Source: Cloeon dipterum (Eukaryota > Arthropoda > Insecta > Ephemeroptera > Baetidae). From it: 64,000 nucleotides of DNA. Location of the stretch: positions 32,662,844-32,726,843 of the forward strand of contig NC_088787.1 in NCBI RefSeq assembly GCF_949628265.1. Direction: 5' to 3'. The position numbers and the translations under genes were made by a program. This document shows, piece after piece, positions 25,680 through 37,222 of the stretch (positions within the stretch are counted from its first letter, which is position 1; every line of letters begins with the position of its first letter). The notes under the pieces were generated by a model, which was given only the letters and a program-made list of their open reading frames with translations, was not told the origin of the DNA and ran no database searches.

Positions 25680-26805
25680 GGTAGATCGCTCTTCAGTGAT
25701 TAATGCATCCTGCATCGACGAAAAGAATCTGATATTGCCGGCCCTACCAGGAAAATGATTATCTGACCGCTGAACTTCCACCAAATCACAGCGACAGCGC
25801 CATGTTCTGTTTTGATCGCTCACGACCACGATCACGAGTCACGGGACAAAAACACAAAATCATAACACACGCCCCATCAGCCAATCGTGGCAAACGTTTT
25901 TCCCGCAGCACGCAGAGCCATCTGATGGGCACGGAGAAACGTATCAATTCTTTTTTGCTTATAAACAGCGCGCAAGGCACGCTTCTGTATTAATGGAATG
26001 GAAGACTCGCACTTTTCGCCCAACACTCACACTTCTCGTTAGGATAGGGCATTGGCATTACATTGATTCTATTCCCATCAGAGAGCGAGAAGTGTGAGTG
26101 AGCGGAAAGCGTGAGTCTTCAAACGAGTCTTTAGTCAATATTCTCATTTTTCACTTGATTTCTCTCAATTATTAAATAATGGAAATGAGTTCAATTTTCG
26201 CAATTTTTTACTGCCAATTTATTGAAAAAATATGCGCAGTGTGGAGATACTGTAGATCAAACTGGCAAAATTATGGTGATAATATACCTCAATACAGAAT
26301 CGAAAGAAACGTTCATTTTTGGTGAAACCTACTCCATCGTTAAAAATATTCCTCCAATATTTCCATAATTATGATGGATCTGCTTAAAATTGACGGGACC
26401 TTTACTGTACGCGTAGCTTTCATATTCAATATTTTTATATTTTCATTTATAGGCAAAATCAAATGTCGAGGAGTGTCAAAGATGGGATCAGCGGGTCATA
26501 ACCAAAGGAGAAATGGAATTTATTAAATTAAGTAGTTCAATTATCCTATTTGCAATCTCTTTAAAATAAAAAATGCAAATACTTTCAGTCTAGTTATCAA
26601 GTAACAAATTTATATTTTATTGTGCTGGCACACTGGTAATAACAGGCATTATAATATTTTATTTATAGCTTGCTCTCGATATACACATTTTCAGGTTTGT
26701 TTTAAAATTACACTAATATGTGCTTCATATTTCTCACGAGCCACATGCATGTCTAAAATCACATAGTCATTTTACTCTTTTTTACATACGAAACCTTTGA
26801 ATGAT
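25680..26805. other. Intergenic region 5' of CERT and 3' of the K2P-type gene
   Basis: The CERT 5' UTR and promoter should lie at 25680-25870, which is GC-richer and has no TATA box. A palindromic element is at 26001-26120. The left boundary of the channel gene's 3' UTR is nearby; minus-strand AATAAA matches occur around 26616 and 26656. No further gene seen. Confidence 0.5.
26001..26120. mobile_element. Palindromic MITE-like element, copy B
   Basis: A 120-bp palindrome with about 36-bp arms (left GAAGACTCGCACTTTTCGCC; reverse complement of right GAAGACTCACGCTTTCCGCT) and a central loop of about 48 bp. Same family as the 119-bp element at 16852-16970. It sits about 320 bp upstream of the CERT start codon. 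Confidence 0.65.
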
Positions 26806-29800
26806 TTAATATTTAGTTCTGGCTAAAAGATTATGTCGGAGACCAAAAGTGAGAAATCCCGAGGACGCTGATATTCTCCACACGTTGATCGAAATTCCTG
26901 CTATGATAACTGCGCACTCGAGGTAAACTGCGTAAACAGCCCTCTCGACGGAGCTGCGCTGGCCCACGCCGCCGGCGGTGGTGAAAAGTAAGGGGAAGAG
27001 CACCACCCCGCCGAACAGTATGATTCCAAAGACGTAATGCGAAACGATCGCGACCACCGGCAGCCAGGCGAACCAGGCTGGATTCTCCACGGCGTCGCTG
27101 GGTTGAGACGAACGCCGCCGCACCAGCACTCTCTGCAGACTTTCGGCCACCAACGCGCCAAAGTTGATCACCCAGAGCAGGTGAAGGGGGATGGCTACAG
27201 CCGAGTAGATCAACACGGCCGACCTTCCCACCACTGTCCGCGGAACAGGAGCACCAAAACCTGCGAAAAATTTAATTTGTAAAATTTACACAGAAAGAGA
27301 GGATTTAAAGTCGTGCGAATTTAATATTTATTTATTTTTGTAGAGGCAAAAATGCGGTCGCGCCTGATGCGTTAATTCTATTTCTACTGGTATTTTTACT
27401 GTTTAACATTTAACTCCCTGAAATTGAGGTAATTCAATAAAAATGTATCCTCTAAACGCTCAACTGCAGCAGCACTGACTGCACCGACTGACACCAAAGG
27501 TACATTTTTTTAATATTGATTTCCGTTTGGCGAAAGAGTGGAGCGATATGCCACCCGCACGGTAGGACTGTTGCGCGGCACAGTTTCCCTCCCAGTGCAA
27601 GGCGTACGTGCGTGGGTCTGCGAGTTCAAATGCTACGTGATGAACTCGGCGTCTGGTTTGCTTGTTTGAGCCCACTTTAGCTGTGCCTGCTAAGGGGTCT
27701 AACCCGGTTTTTAATTGCCTTTTTCTCACTTCTATACAATACACGAGAATGCATATTTTTTTCTCTGATTAAAAAAGTAAACAAAAGATAACTTGCACTC
27801 GCTACCTCTGTAACAAATGATAAAAGATGAAACAGAATTTTTCTTTTACATCAACCGTGAGAAATTCTTCAAATAAGTTAAATGCGTTATAGTTAAAATA
27901 CCAATTATCAAATTGCTTATGATTATGAGTAGCAGAAAAATCCATTTTCTAGACAAATTATTTGTTTCATTTATTACTTTTTTGACGATCAGTGATCCAA
28001 AATTTCTTGCAGTGTTGAATTTTGCTTTGTCGGCAGAGAACTGCTGATGAGGCATGTGGGGCTGCGATGGTTGTATAGTTTGAAAACGTGGGATGATATT
28101 TTCTCTAAAATTATTTCACTTTTAGCCGTCCATCCCTTTCCCAACATTGGGAGCATCCACTGTAAAATCTATCTTACAAAAAGGAATATTTGCTTTCTTA
28201 CTGTACTTTTTAGCTATTTGAGTACAAAATCCAAAAAAGATTAAGCTATGAAAGGAGTATATATAAATGTATTCCCCTGGGAAAATTGCGTGTCTTCAGT
28301 GCGATTTTAAAATTTTAAAGGGACCAGATTCGGATCATATTCTATCATTTAAATTTTTATTGAACAATAAAATCCATGGTTTTAAGTAGATTTTCTTCGC
28401 ATCTGTTTGAAATTAAATGCAGCGGGGACCAGATTCGTGCGACCCGCAGATATGGCGTCCGGTGGACTAAACGGTCACGGGAAAGTGCGCGAAAAGAACC
28501 AAATTTTCGACAATATTGTAACATAATACGCATTACTTGTACTAATTGTGTCTTTTGGATCGTAAAAACGGTAAAAACAAACCCTTGACACTCGTGCGGG
28601 AATCCAAAGAGAGCTTTTTGTTTCCCACATTCAGACGCCATCTTGGATCTGCGCAGTGGGAACCAATTCTATCGCACAAATGGCCCCCGCTGATTAAATG
28701 TAAAATGAATAATAAATTCGTAACTTATAATGTCTTGAAAAAAATAATCACAGTTCCTAATTAATTCAACTAAATTTTTTGTTCCAACAATTTTCCGTAG
28801 ACAATATTCCAGCTTTACGCAGTGCAGTACGAAATTTTTACCATTATCAACTTTGTGATAGAGAGTAGCTTACCGACGGTTGTGAGCATATTGACTGCAA
28901 AAAGAAGAGACCCTGCATAATTCCAGATGACACCTCCACTGGCGTAGCCGGCGTTGATTGCGTCGGCGACGCTCACTTCGTGACGCTGCAATGCGTCCTC
29001 GATGGTCCTCCATGCGTGCTGCTGGTTTGGCTGGTGCAACAGGTCGGTGAGCGCTGAGCTCAAGCTCCCCTGCATCAGCCGCACCTCCAGCCCGAGGGCA
29101 GCCTCTCGAGGGCCCTCGGTCACGTGGAACGACCACGCACCGAACAACGTCCACACAATGAGAAATATGGCCATGCCCGCCAGCGAGGCGAACATGCGGA
29201 ACACGTTGGCAACCACATTTCTCGCACTGCACCGTTTGGTCCAACGCAGCTTGGGCATGAAGCGCAGGCGGAACTCGGGCGGCACGGCCTGGATGGCGCG
29301 GTTGCGCTGGCCCTCCATCGAGTCCATGCAAAAGTGAACCGTCTTGAGGTCGATGACGGCGGTCGCGGGAGGATGCAACACCGGCGTCTGCTGCCCGCAG
29401 TGGCCGTTGCTGTCCACGACTGTCATTGAGCCGGTGGAACTCGCGGCATCCTGCAACATTGAAAAACATGGATTTTTAGAGAGTTCTATCATCAAAAAAG
29501 TTAACTCTGCTCCCCTCCGTTGCCTAAGTGTAAGATATACTAGAGGTGTGGGTGAAATCCTCAAAAATCCTTCAATGCACTAAGAGAGTTTGAGCTGAGT
29601 TGAACATTTTTAGTTTTTATTCTCTATTTATGGTGGCTCAAAGCCGAAATTTAGTGGCAGCAAATATTTGAATTCTCAAAAATAAAAGAGTATGTTCACA
29701 CAATTCCATACAAGCCGTTGGACTACTTATTGGTGATGTTTTCATACTTAAAAAATTATCTGGTTTAAAAATTCACGAAAAATCCAATTTTTTAGATAAT

Positions 29801-32800
29801 GACCCGCATGGCCTTTGAACTAAGTCGATGACTTAAAAGGTGAGATTAATCCAAGGCAAACCATATTTTTGGAATTGCTCAACTTATTAGCAAAGTATTA
29901 AATTAAATCCCCGAAAAACACAAAACTAAAAAAAAGCATCGTGGAAATTTGTTAACTGGTCAACTTTGCTTGACTTGAGCCAAAAATCGTCACAATGTTA
30001 AATAGGTATAATTTTGTAGAGCAATCAGTCTATAAACTATAAAACCTAAATTGTACATTCCTAAACATAATTAGCAGGAGGAATTTCAATTATAGCGTAA
30101 AACAGCCTTTATTGATTTTGCTACGGCTCTCAAATATCACCCAATTAAAAATGCGCCCACTCACCAGCATTATTTCTAATCAATAATGAACGAAGAATTA
30201 AGTTATGATAGTTAATTAAAATCCAAACATTGAATTCAAATACATAACAGCAGCAGATCGACAGTAAACAAAACAACTTGATGTTAACTTACTTTCAGTC
30301 CTTCTGATAAAGGTAGGCTTAACATTCATAATATTTGTTTCCAAGTTCTGTCACAACAACTTATATTTGTTGACACTACCCAACTTCGCAGAATACTAGA
30401 TTATTCAATAGCTCTCTGATCGATGAAATTTGTCCTGTCAAATTCATACAGCGAAAATCCATCAGTATATCAACACATTCCCTTATTTAAGATTATTTGA
30501 GCGGCAGGAAATCGATCAGTAAAAGAACTTGACAACCACTATAACGCTTTACTTTTCTTAAAGCCCTACGCTGCGATTGTTATTTAGGCGGAAGAGTTTT
30601 AGGTTGGCCCTTAAATATAAAAGCAGGTCAAATACCATCAACCTCCAAATTATAATTTTTCCAGAGTAATAAAATGATGCACACTCGCAGTTAACATTTC
30701 TGTGGCAAGGGCACGTAACGTGCACCTATGCGCAACCAAGTGAAACGAGTCAATTAATTTAATTGTTCCGTATTATGCACTATTCCACCAGGAGATTATT
30801 CCTTTGCATTTCATATGAGTATGCGTGCGTGCGCACGTGTCATTATCGCGCGGGGCCGTTTACCGGTAAATCGCCATTAGTACGTTTCGCTGCACGCACC
30901 TCTGCTTATATTAATTGAGCTCCCAAACAGATTTGTTTCCTTCCTTTGTTCGCCTACGCATTACGAATGTATATATATATAGTATACAAACAAAACAGCA
31001 AGAGATCTAAATCGCTGAAAATTTCAATTTATCCGCGTTTGCTATCATCATACGACACGTTTTAGCTGAATTTTTAACGCGCTGTCAATTATTTTTGCAG
31101 GAATTTGATACAATGGATTACAGCGTTTTGTGCTTCGTTTGAAATTCGTCTGTGTCGAAACTGATGGTACAAGTGGCTTTATATTTCATTTGACTAATTC
31201 TCTTTCACGCTGAATTATTTCGTTTTTATTTAAAAAAAAAAAATTGGATTGTGAAATAAAATCAGTTAAGTGCCTCGAAAAAAATCATTTTCTCATTTTT
31301 ATAAGATAAAAACTGACATCTTTAAAGCCAACAAAATTCATTTAATATATTTTTACTTTACTGACGAAAATCAGGTAGAAAATCGCAAGACCATAAATAT
31401 TCGGGTCACAAACTCCTTGCTTAATGCTTCGTTGATTAGGTAGAGTTCATTAGCAAATTCACGTAACATAAACTTTCGTTCTATATTATTACCTAACGTA
31501 AGCAGCAGCAGCAGCAGGTAGTGACAAAGCGAACTGCCTTAATTTAATATTCAATCAATTCGAATCATCGCACCTGTCATTCGGCTGGTAAGCACGTTAA
31601 CACAAAAGACACGAGAATCACGATATCCGCTCGATTGCATCTGCATTATGCAAAACACGAGGTGTTTTTTCTGTCGTGTGTGTGTCTATATGTATATTAT
31701 GCCCACCCCGTTGTGCTTGTACTATTGATTTCAGCGCCCGCGGCCTGCGGTGCCGCCGAATCAGGCCGGAATTGACACACTTTTGTCATCCAAAGCGAAC
31801 AAATCTGTGACTTCTCGCGTCGCCCCGGAAAACCAGTTGAATGAAAAACGATTATGACAAATAGAGTATTGATTCTGGGCGACGGGAGGTGTGAGAGGAC
31901 TACCTGTGCGCCGCGGATGGAGGTGCTAAAGCGGAATTTGATGTGAGAGGGTCTGCACTGAAGTTAACGCTCGCTCTCTTTAGCAATTTCATCCAAGTTG
32001 CGGAGGAGGTTTCCGCTTAAAAACTGTTACAAGCATAAAACTTAAGGATTTTTTTTTCAAAATAACATGAAGAAACTTATGAACTAACAAGGTCAATAAA
32101 TTATAGATTGTATAAAATAATGAAACTTCTGGTAAAAATTTGAAAATTCCTTTTAAATTTCTAGTTTATTAATGGAATATTGACGATTACACTAGATATT
32201 TAATATTAAAATCTTGATTGGAGCCTGAGACTCCAATTTCCAGTAAATGCATTCGAAGTTAATTGTTTAAATTCTCTCAGATCGAGCCGGAAATTTACGA
32301 CACGCCCGCTATGGTCAACCAGACACCAGACCTGGAAGGCAGCATGCTACGCTAACAGACATGCAATCACGAGACATGCCTGTCACGGTTTTCATTTTGT
32401 ACTATGCCAAACCAAAGAGTATAATTGCGTGGTGAAGCCAACGTGTGCTTGCAGAGTGTGTGGAAAATATGAAGTTCTACCACTTTCTAAGCTGTGATAT
32501 TAACCAAACTAGTTTGACACAAGCAGCTAAGTCTGCTAATTATACTATTTATGTAAACAAGTGATATCATAGATAACGTTAGTTGTAAACGATTTGAGTT
32601 TAATAAAACTTGAATGAAAATCTTGACTAGTGAGGTTTTAATTTTTTGATTAATTATTTGAGTCTTGAAAAAGGGTACAACTTTTATAACTGTTACAAAT
32701 TATAGATTCCAAATTTTTCTTATTTCGGGTCAGTAGGGTAGCTTTGCCCCATACATTTCCACATCCTAAAAATCATCAGAGGAAAAAATCGGTCTGTCAG

Positions 32801-35800
32801 TTGAGTATTCAGAGAAAATCATCAGGCTAACTTTTTGTTTGGATGCGCTATAACAGTTCTCGATCTTACACGGGTTAGGTGTTGGGTGACAAATTGTTTC
32901 ACGACTTGAAAGCATTCTTCAGGCATTGTAACACTGAGAAATGGGGCCAGGAGTCGCATACTGTGCGCCTGCGACCTACCCAACAAATCGATATCATGCA
33001 TTGTTGTTGCAAAACATCTCAAATAATCAGTATAATTTTCACACAAAATTCCATGAGTTTATAGATTAAAACAAACAATTTTTACCTGTTTGACAATTTT
33101 TAAATACATAAAGGGGTTAGTCTTTGTCATTGGATTTTGTCTGTCAAGCAAATCATTCTCAAATTGGTTTCCAGCAGTTAGATTTCAACTAGGGTCATTT
33201 ATTAAAAAAACTTCCGAATTTAAACTTGCAATTGCGTGTATAATTAACACACTTTATATAAACAATCATATTTTGTGTTTTTTCTCTTCTAGTATGAAAC
33301 ATAAGCTCATAAAAATATTCAGCTTTCTGCCTCTTAAATTTATGATTCAAAAGTAAAACATTTTTAGTCCTATATAGAATTGAGCTGAATCTGGTACTTC
33401 AAATTTGGTCCAACGTCATGAGAAAAGTGCAGCGCTGGAACATCGTCAGTTCTGTGACATGGTTGTTATATAAATGTGCGTGTCAGAGTACGTACAAGGT
33501 ACGTTACACGTGTGGCACGAGGTCAAGTAAGGCTCTATGAGAAGATGTAGCAGCCGAGAACGATTAATCAGCCCCCAGCCACCCTTGCTGCACTCGCCAA
33601 CTACACCGAGTTCGTAAATATTGATTCTCAAAGCGAGGGAGAGGGTAATCTCATTTGCATGCACGAGGCTATATACGCGCACTTTTGTTGGGAACGTTGG
33701 GATAGACAGAGCATGAATTAATTATTATTGTTTACGACTGAGAAAACGTGCGTTTAGTAACGCGATACAAAGAGATGATAAAACTAGGAAGATGTATAAG
33801 TGAAAAGATTGCGAGCCATTAGAGTGTAATTTACGGCAATTTTATGAACATAATATATGTTGATGGAATTTTCCTGTATCTATATCTTTCCGTCGTTTTC
33901 TACTTTTGGGTTTAATTCTCTTAATATGAAGAGTTATTGTTTATTCTGGTGGATTTTTTGTTTAATTTTTTTAGATTGAAATATTGGCAAAAGTGATAAA
34001 GGTATAAATTTTTGCGAAAATTTTAATTTCTAAACTAAAAATTGCTGTCATTTTATTTATCTACATTCCAATATTTGGGCAGCTGACTGAAAAGCGTCAA
34101 ATTTTTCATCCGGTCGCTATATTTTGGTTTCACGATCAAGCGACACCGTGAAAGCTTCAAAAACGCCACCCTTTGAAGTCTCAGTGCTTTCGTTTGTTGT
34201 TGTTACTGCTCTTCCCTGTTGCCCCCTATAATCTTTAGACTGTATGAGCAGAGCCGTGATCTGCCCCCGGATCTGGTGACTTCCGCCCTTTTGAGCAAGC
34301 GTCCTGATTTATCAAAGACGAGCGAAGAAGTGCCTTAATTAAACAGAAGCCACTCATCAAATCAGAAGCTCCTCTCCGACTTTATTACTCAGCTGGATAA
34401 AAAGGGGGAATGCTATCCTTTCTTTTGGGCAAGGAAGAATGCACTTTCTATAGTTAAATTAAAAATTATAGCAACTTGATAATTCTCGATACTTATTCCG
34501 TAAAGATATCCCATTATTTCTTCGACCTAAAATTTTCTGTTCTCACAATCAGTTGTATGGGCTATGCCTTTTTTTAGATTAAGTGTTACAAAATCTAGCA
34601 TTCGCTTAAAAATGGATGGCCTTCTCGTGATTTGTTTTAATTTATTTGTATAACGCTAAACTTAGGGGACAATTTTGGGCTTTTATTTAATAATTATTGT
34701 ATAAACAGATAATATAGTTTGACACTTTCAACGTTAATTTTGGTAAGTAATATTAATTGTGACAATAATGACTGAGTAAATATTTCTTTATAAAAGTAAA
34801 GATTTCTATAAGGGAATTTTATCTTGTCATTTAAAGGCATTAATTATTGTGTGTTAAAGCTATTTATTATTTTTAAATTACAAAAAATAAATAAATGTTA
34901 ATAAACCTATTTATATACCGAATTTATCCCAATTCACCAATATTGTATATAAGAGCAAACAGTTTATGAAGCTAAACAAAAGTTGCCGACTTAGACTCAA
35001 GACTCTCGAGGCTTTTGAGCCCTTTTGATCTTTGGCATTTTTGCCGTGGAGCGTGACCAGCCTCGCACGTTCACCGGGCACAGGGCCAAGTCGCGCGAAA
35101 TATTTATGCACCCTTAACTACACACATATTGTTGGTAATCTGAAACGCGGGCAAAAGTGGAAGTGTACGGCACCCAAAAGCTCTGTTTTATTTAATCTAA
35201 TGCGCCAGCCGCGCCACAGCACATATAATAATAGCTGGCGTGAGCGGGCGCGGCGAAAAAAAGTGGTTTTGCTCGTTTTTGGCGGAGCCGCTTATTGTTC
35301 GTCGCAGTTGTTGCTTGCAGAAATGATTTGTGCCCATTGTGCTGAGCACGCGACACAAAGGCTGTTGTGTGTTAACAAATGTGATTCGGAATTTATTTCA
35401 CTCGGAAGTCGCATTGCTTTACAATACAATTCTACAAAGCAGTTGTTGTTGGTACTGCAAAGGAAAGGAGACAGTCTTGTTAATTAGTTTAAACAACTGC
35501 TGATTGTTTAGGAAACTAAATTTCTGTTGTAAATGCTACGACTGCTATTAATAATACACATATTAATTTTCTAATATTAGAATTTCAGTTGGTTTTCTTC
35601 AAATTTTTTATTTTATCAACAAACTGAACGATTTTTCGACTGTTTTTAGATCTCCCAAAAGAAAAAAAAATTATTTATATAATAATAAAAATGATGCATC
35701 TATGGTGTATACTTGCCTGTGTGTCACCAGGATCACATTCCCGTCGGCTGGGCGTCCCAAAGTGTCTGCGAGCGCCCGCGGGACTCTGATCCCAAAGCTC

Positions 35801-35896
35801 GATGGTCACCTGGCCTGACTCGGCGGCATTCGTTCTCGGCGACCCATGCAGTGAGCGATTCCCAGGTGAAGATTCGTGGGCGGATTGCAGGCTCAT
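26806..35896 (-). CDS. Divergent two-pore-domain (K2P-type) potassium channel
   Basis: Three coding exons read leftward: 35896-35717, 29450-28874 and 27260-26806, giving 403 residues. Residues 1-130 form a cytoplasmic tail without a recognised domain. M1 is about 147-169, followed by a cap-like helical stretch. The pore helix and filter read SLLFAVNMLTTVGFG (filter TTVGFG at 250-255), with M2 about 264-290, basic linker LVRRRS, and M3 about 316-341. The final hydrophobic segment, about 359-380, lies where M4 belongs. K2P channels set background potassium leak. Unlike the family, the stretch between M3 and M4 is very short and has no usable second filter, only TTAGGVG at 346-352 without a pore helix. 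The first intron (29451-35716) has a GC donor after ACAG. The ATG was chosen because an in-frame stop lies upstream. Family placement is sound; function as a channel is uncertain. Confidence 0.7.
27261..28873. other. Second intron of the K2P-type gene
   Basis: It contains a GC-richer patch at 27520-27700 and a pair of inverted 16-20 bp sequences at 28445-28460 and 28632-28653, which may be the ends of an old MITE. A 12-bp direct repeat GGACCAGATTCG occurs at 28321 and 28427. No exon is evident. Confidence 0.5.
31502..31517. repeat. Short CAG trinucleotide run
   Basis: Five uninterrupted CAG units inside the long channel-gene intron. No coding frame around it. Confidence 0.8.
32282..32356 (+). 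CDS. Candidate last coding exon of an unknown plus-strand gene
   Basis: After a good acceptor (TTCTCTCAG) a 24-codon frame reads IEPEIYDTPAMVNQTPDL and ends in LR before a TAA stop. A 3' UTR-like stretch follows with AATAAA at about 32602. The segment is GC-richer than its surroundings and reads like an acidic cytoplasmic tail. I found no convincing upstream exons, and the other two frames are also open for a while, so it may be chance. If real, it lies antisense within the channel-gene intron. Confidence 0.25.
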
Positions 35897-37222
35897 CAGG
35901 GGCACAGCATCCACACTGGCTGGACCAAGCTGAGATGCCTGGGAACTGCGTTTCGGCTGTTGCGATAGGGCTGAGAGAGTTTGATGCGAAGATAATGGGT
36001 GTTACTGCGTCGTCAGCGGACTCACTTTGCCCGCGTCGCAGATTTCGACTGACGAGCTGTGTTCCTCGGGTGTATTTGTAAACACGGCTGGGTGCGAAAC
36101 GGCTGTGGCGGCGGGTGCAGTCGGCCCGCACCAGCAGCCAGTGCAGTGCGCGCGCACGAATCAATGAATGAATGAGTCATTTGTCGGCAGAGATGCACTC
36201 TCCGCGCTCTCTGCCCTCCCGTGGACCACCCTCAAGACCCTTATAGGTATAACTATGCCCATGATGCATTTTTTTCGCAATCAAGGGAATCTTCACGGGG
36301 ACGCTATTCTGCAGCTTTATTTTCTTGGTATTTGCAATTCTTGCCACTTTGAATAATTTTTCAATAATAAAATAAGAAAAGTAAATGTTTTTTAAAGATG
36401 TAAAATTGGGAAATAACTTTCTAGATGACGGATTGAACTTTTTTCCAGATTATGGACTGGTAGAAATTGCAACATAAACCAGTGCTGAAACGAGTATGTA
36501 AAAATATTTTGAGTTATTTCAACACTCCATTCCAGCTTTACCCTCCTGGGTAAACTTAAGGCAAACTAGTAATGTTTCCTTTTCTCACATGCTATTTGTA
36601 TTTTAAGAGGTTTTTTTTTAACACGAATGCAACTTTGACCAATTGTGAAAATAAACAAGAATAATATTTGCCGTGCAATAAATTCCTTTCTGGTGCAATA
36701 GTGCTTACCACTTGATTGGCGTACAAACTTTGGAGCTGATTTTCTCGGAAGTTTAAAAGCTTGTAAAAATTTATCACTAAAACTAGAGCTGTTTAACATC
36801 TTAAAAAAGTTATACTTACTACCAGCATCTAGTTCTAGTATCCTTTTCACAAATTTGCTCGCGGGTAAAATTAGAACTTATGCTTTATTGTCTCATAAAA
36901 TATAAATGTTATATACAAAAACTTGATACTCAACATAAGGCGCATAAAAATTTTATAAACTAACAATTATAAATTTCATATTTCATCCTCACATATTTTG
37001 ATTGCGATCTAAAATTTTTGTGTTTCAAATTTTGTGAAGGACTATCAGCTAAAATAACCAAATCCTGAATGGTGATAAAGGATTATTCTAAATGGGTTTA
37101 AAAAGTATTTTCCATTTGCTTTTTTTTAATTTTTGATTTATTGGTGTATGGTCAGATTTTCACGATTAAATGAGTGTGCTTCATGAAATTTTCGGTCTTT
37201 TTGTTCATGCCATAGGATGCAT
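35897..37222. other. Channel-gene 5' region and gap before the protease cluster
   Basis: The GC-rich part (35897-36170) should contain the channel gene's 5' UTR and promoter; an AP-1-like TGAGTCA is at about 36171-36177. The remainder, 36200-37222, is AT-rich and includes the 3' UTR of the first protease gene. Nothing else is supportable. Confidence 0.5.
37137..37142 (-). terminator. Polyadenylation signal of the active protease gene
   Basis: Minus-strand AATAAA about 80 bases after the stop codon at 37225-37223. Confidence 0.6.

Larger units (their letters stand above)
29451..35716. other. 6.3-kb first intron of the K2P-type gene
   Basis: Mostly AT-rich. It includes a CAG run at about 31502-31517, a TA run near 30968, a GC-richer block at 31720-31960, a candidate plus-strand terminal exon at 32282-32356, and another GC-richer block at 34980-35290. 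The rest shows nothing I can name. Confidence 0.5.

Noticed and set aside
27520-27700. Possible tRNA-derived SINE (a TGGC...AGTGG A-box-like and GAGTTCAAATGC B-box-like string)
   Set aside because: The two boxes are about 100 bases apart, too far for a normal pol III promoter, no cloverleaf forms, and there is no tail or target duplication.
28357-28641. A 94-codon minus-strand frame beginning MASECGKQKA
   Set aside because: It lies within the possible MITE in the channel intron, has no splice partners and no recognised family.
31720-31860. Open frame after a TTTCAG acceptor-like site
   Set aside because: The frame ends in a stop with no usable donor, and neighbouring sequence offers no connecting exon.
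35733-36164. A 143-codon minus-strand frame at the channel gene's first exon
   Set aside because: It is in a different frame from the one that splices in phase to the channel body; the start at 35896 in the other frame is preferred.
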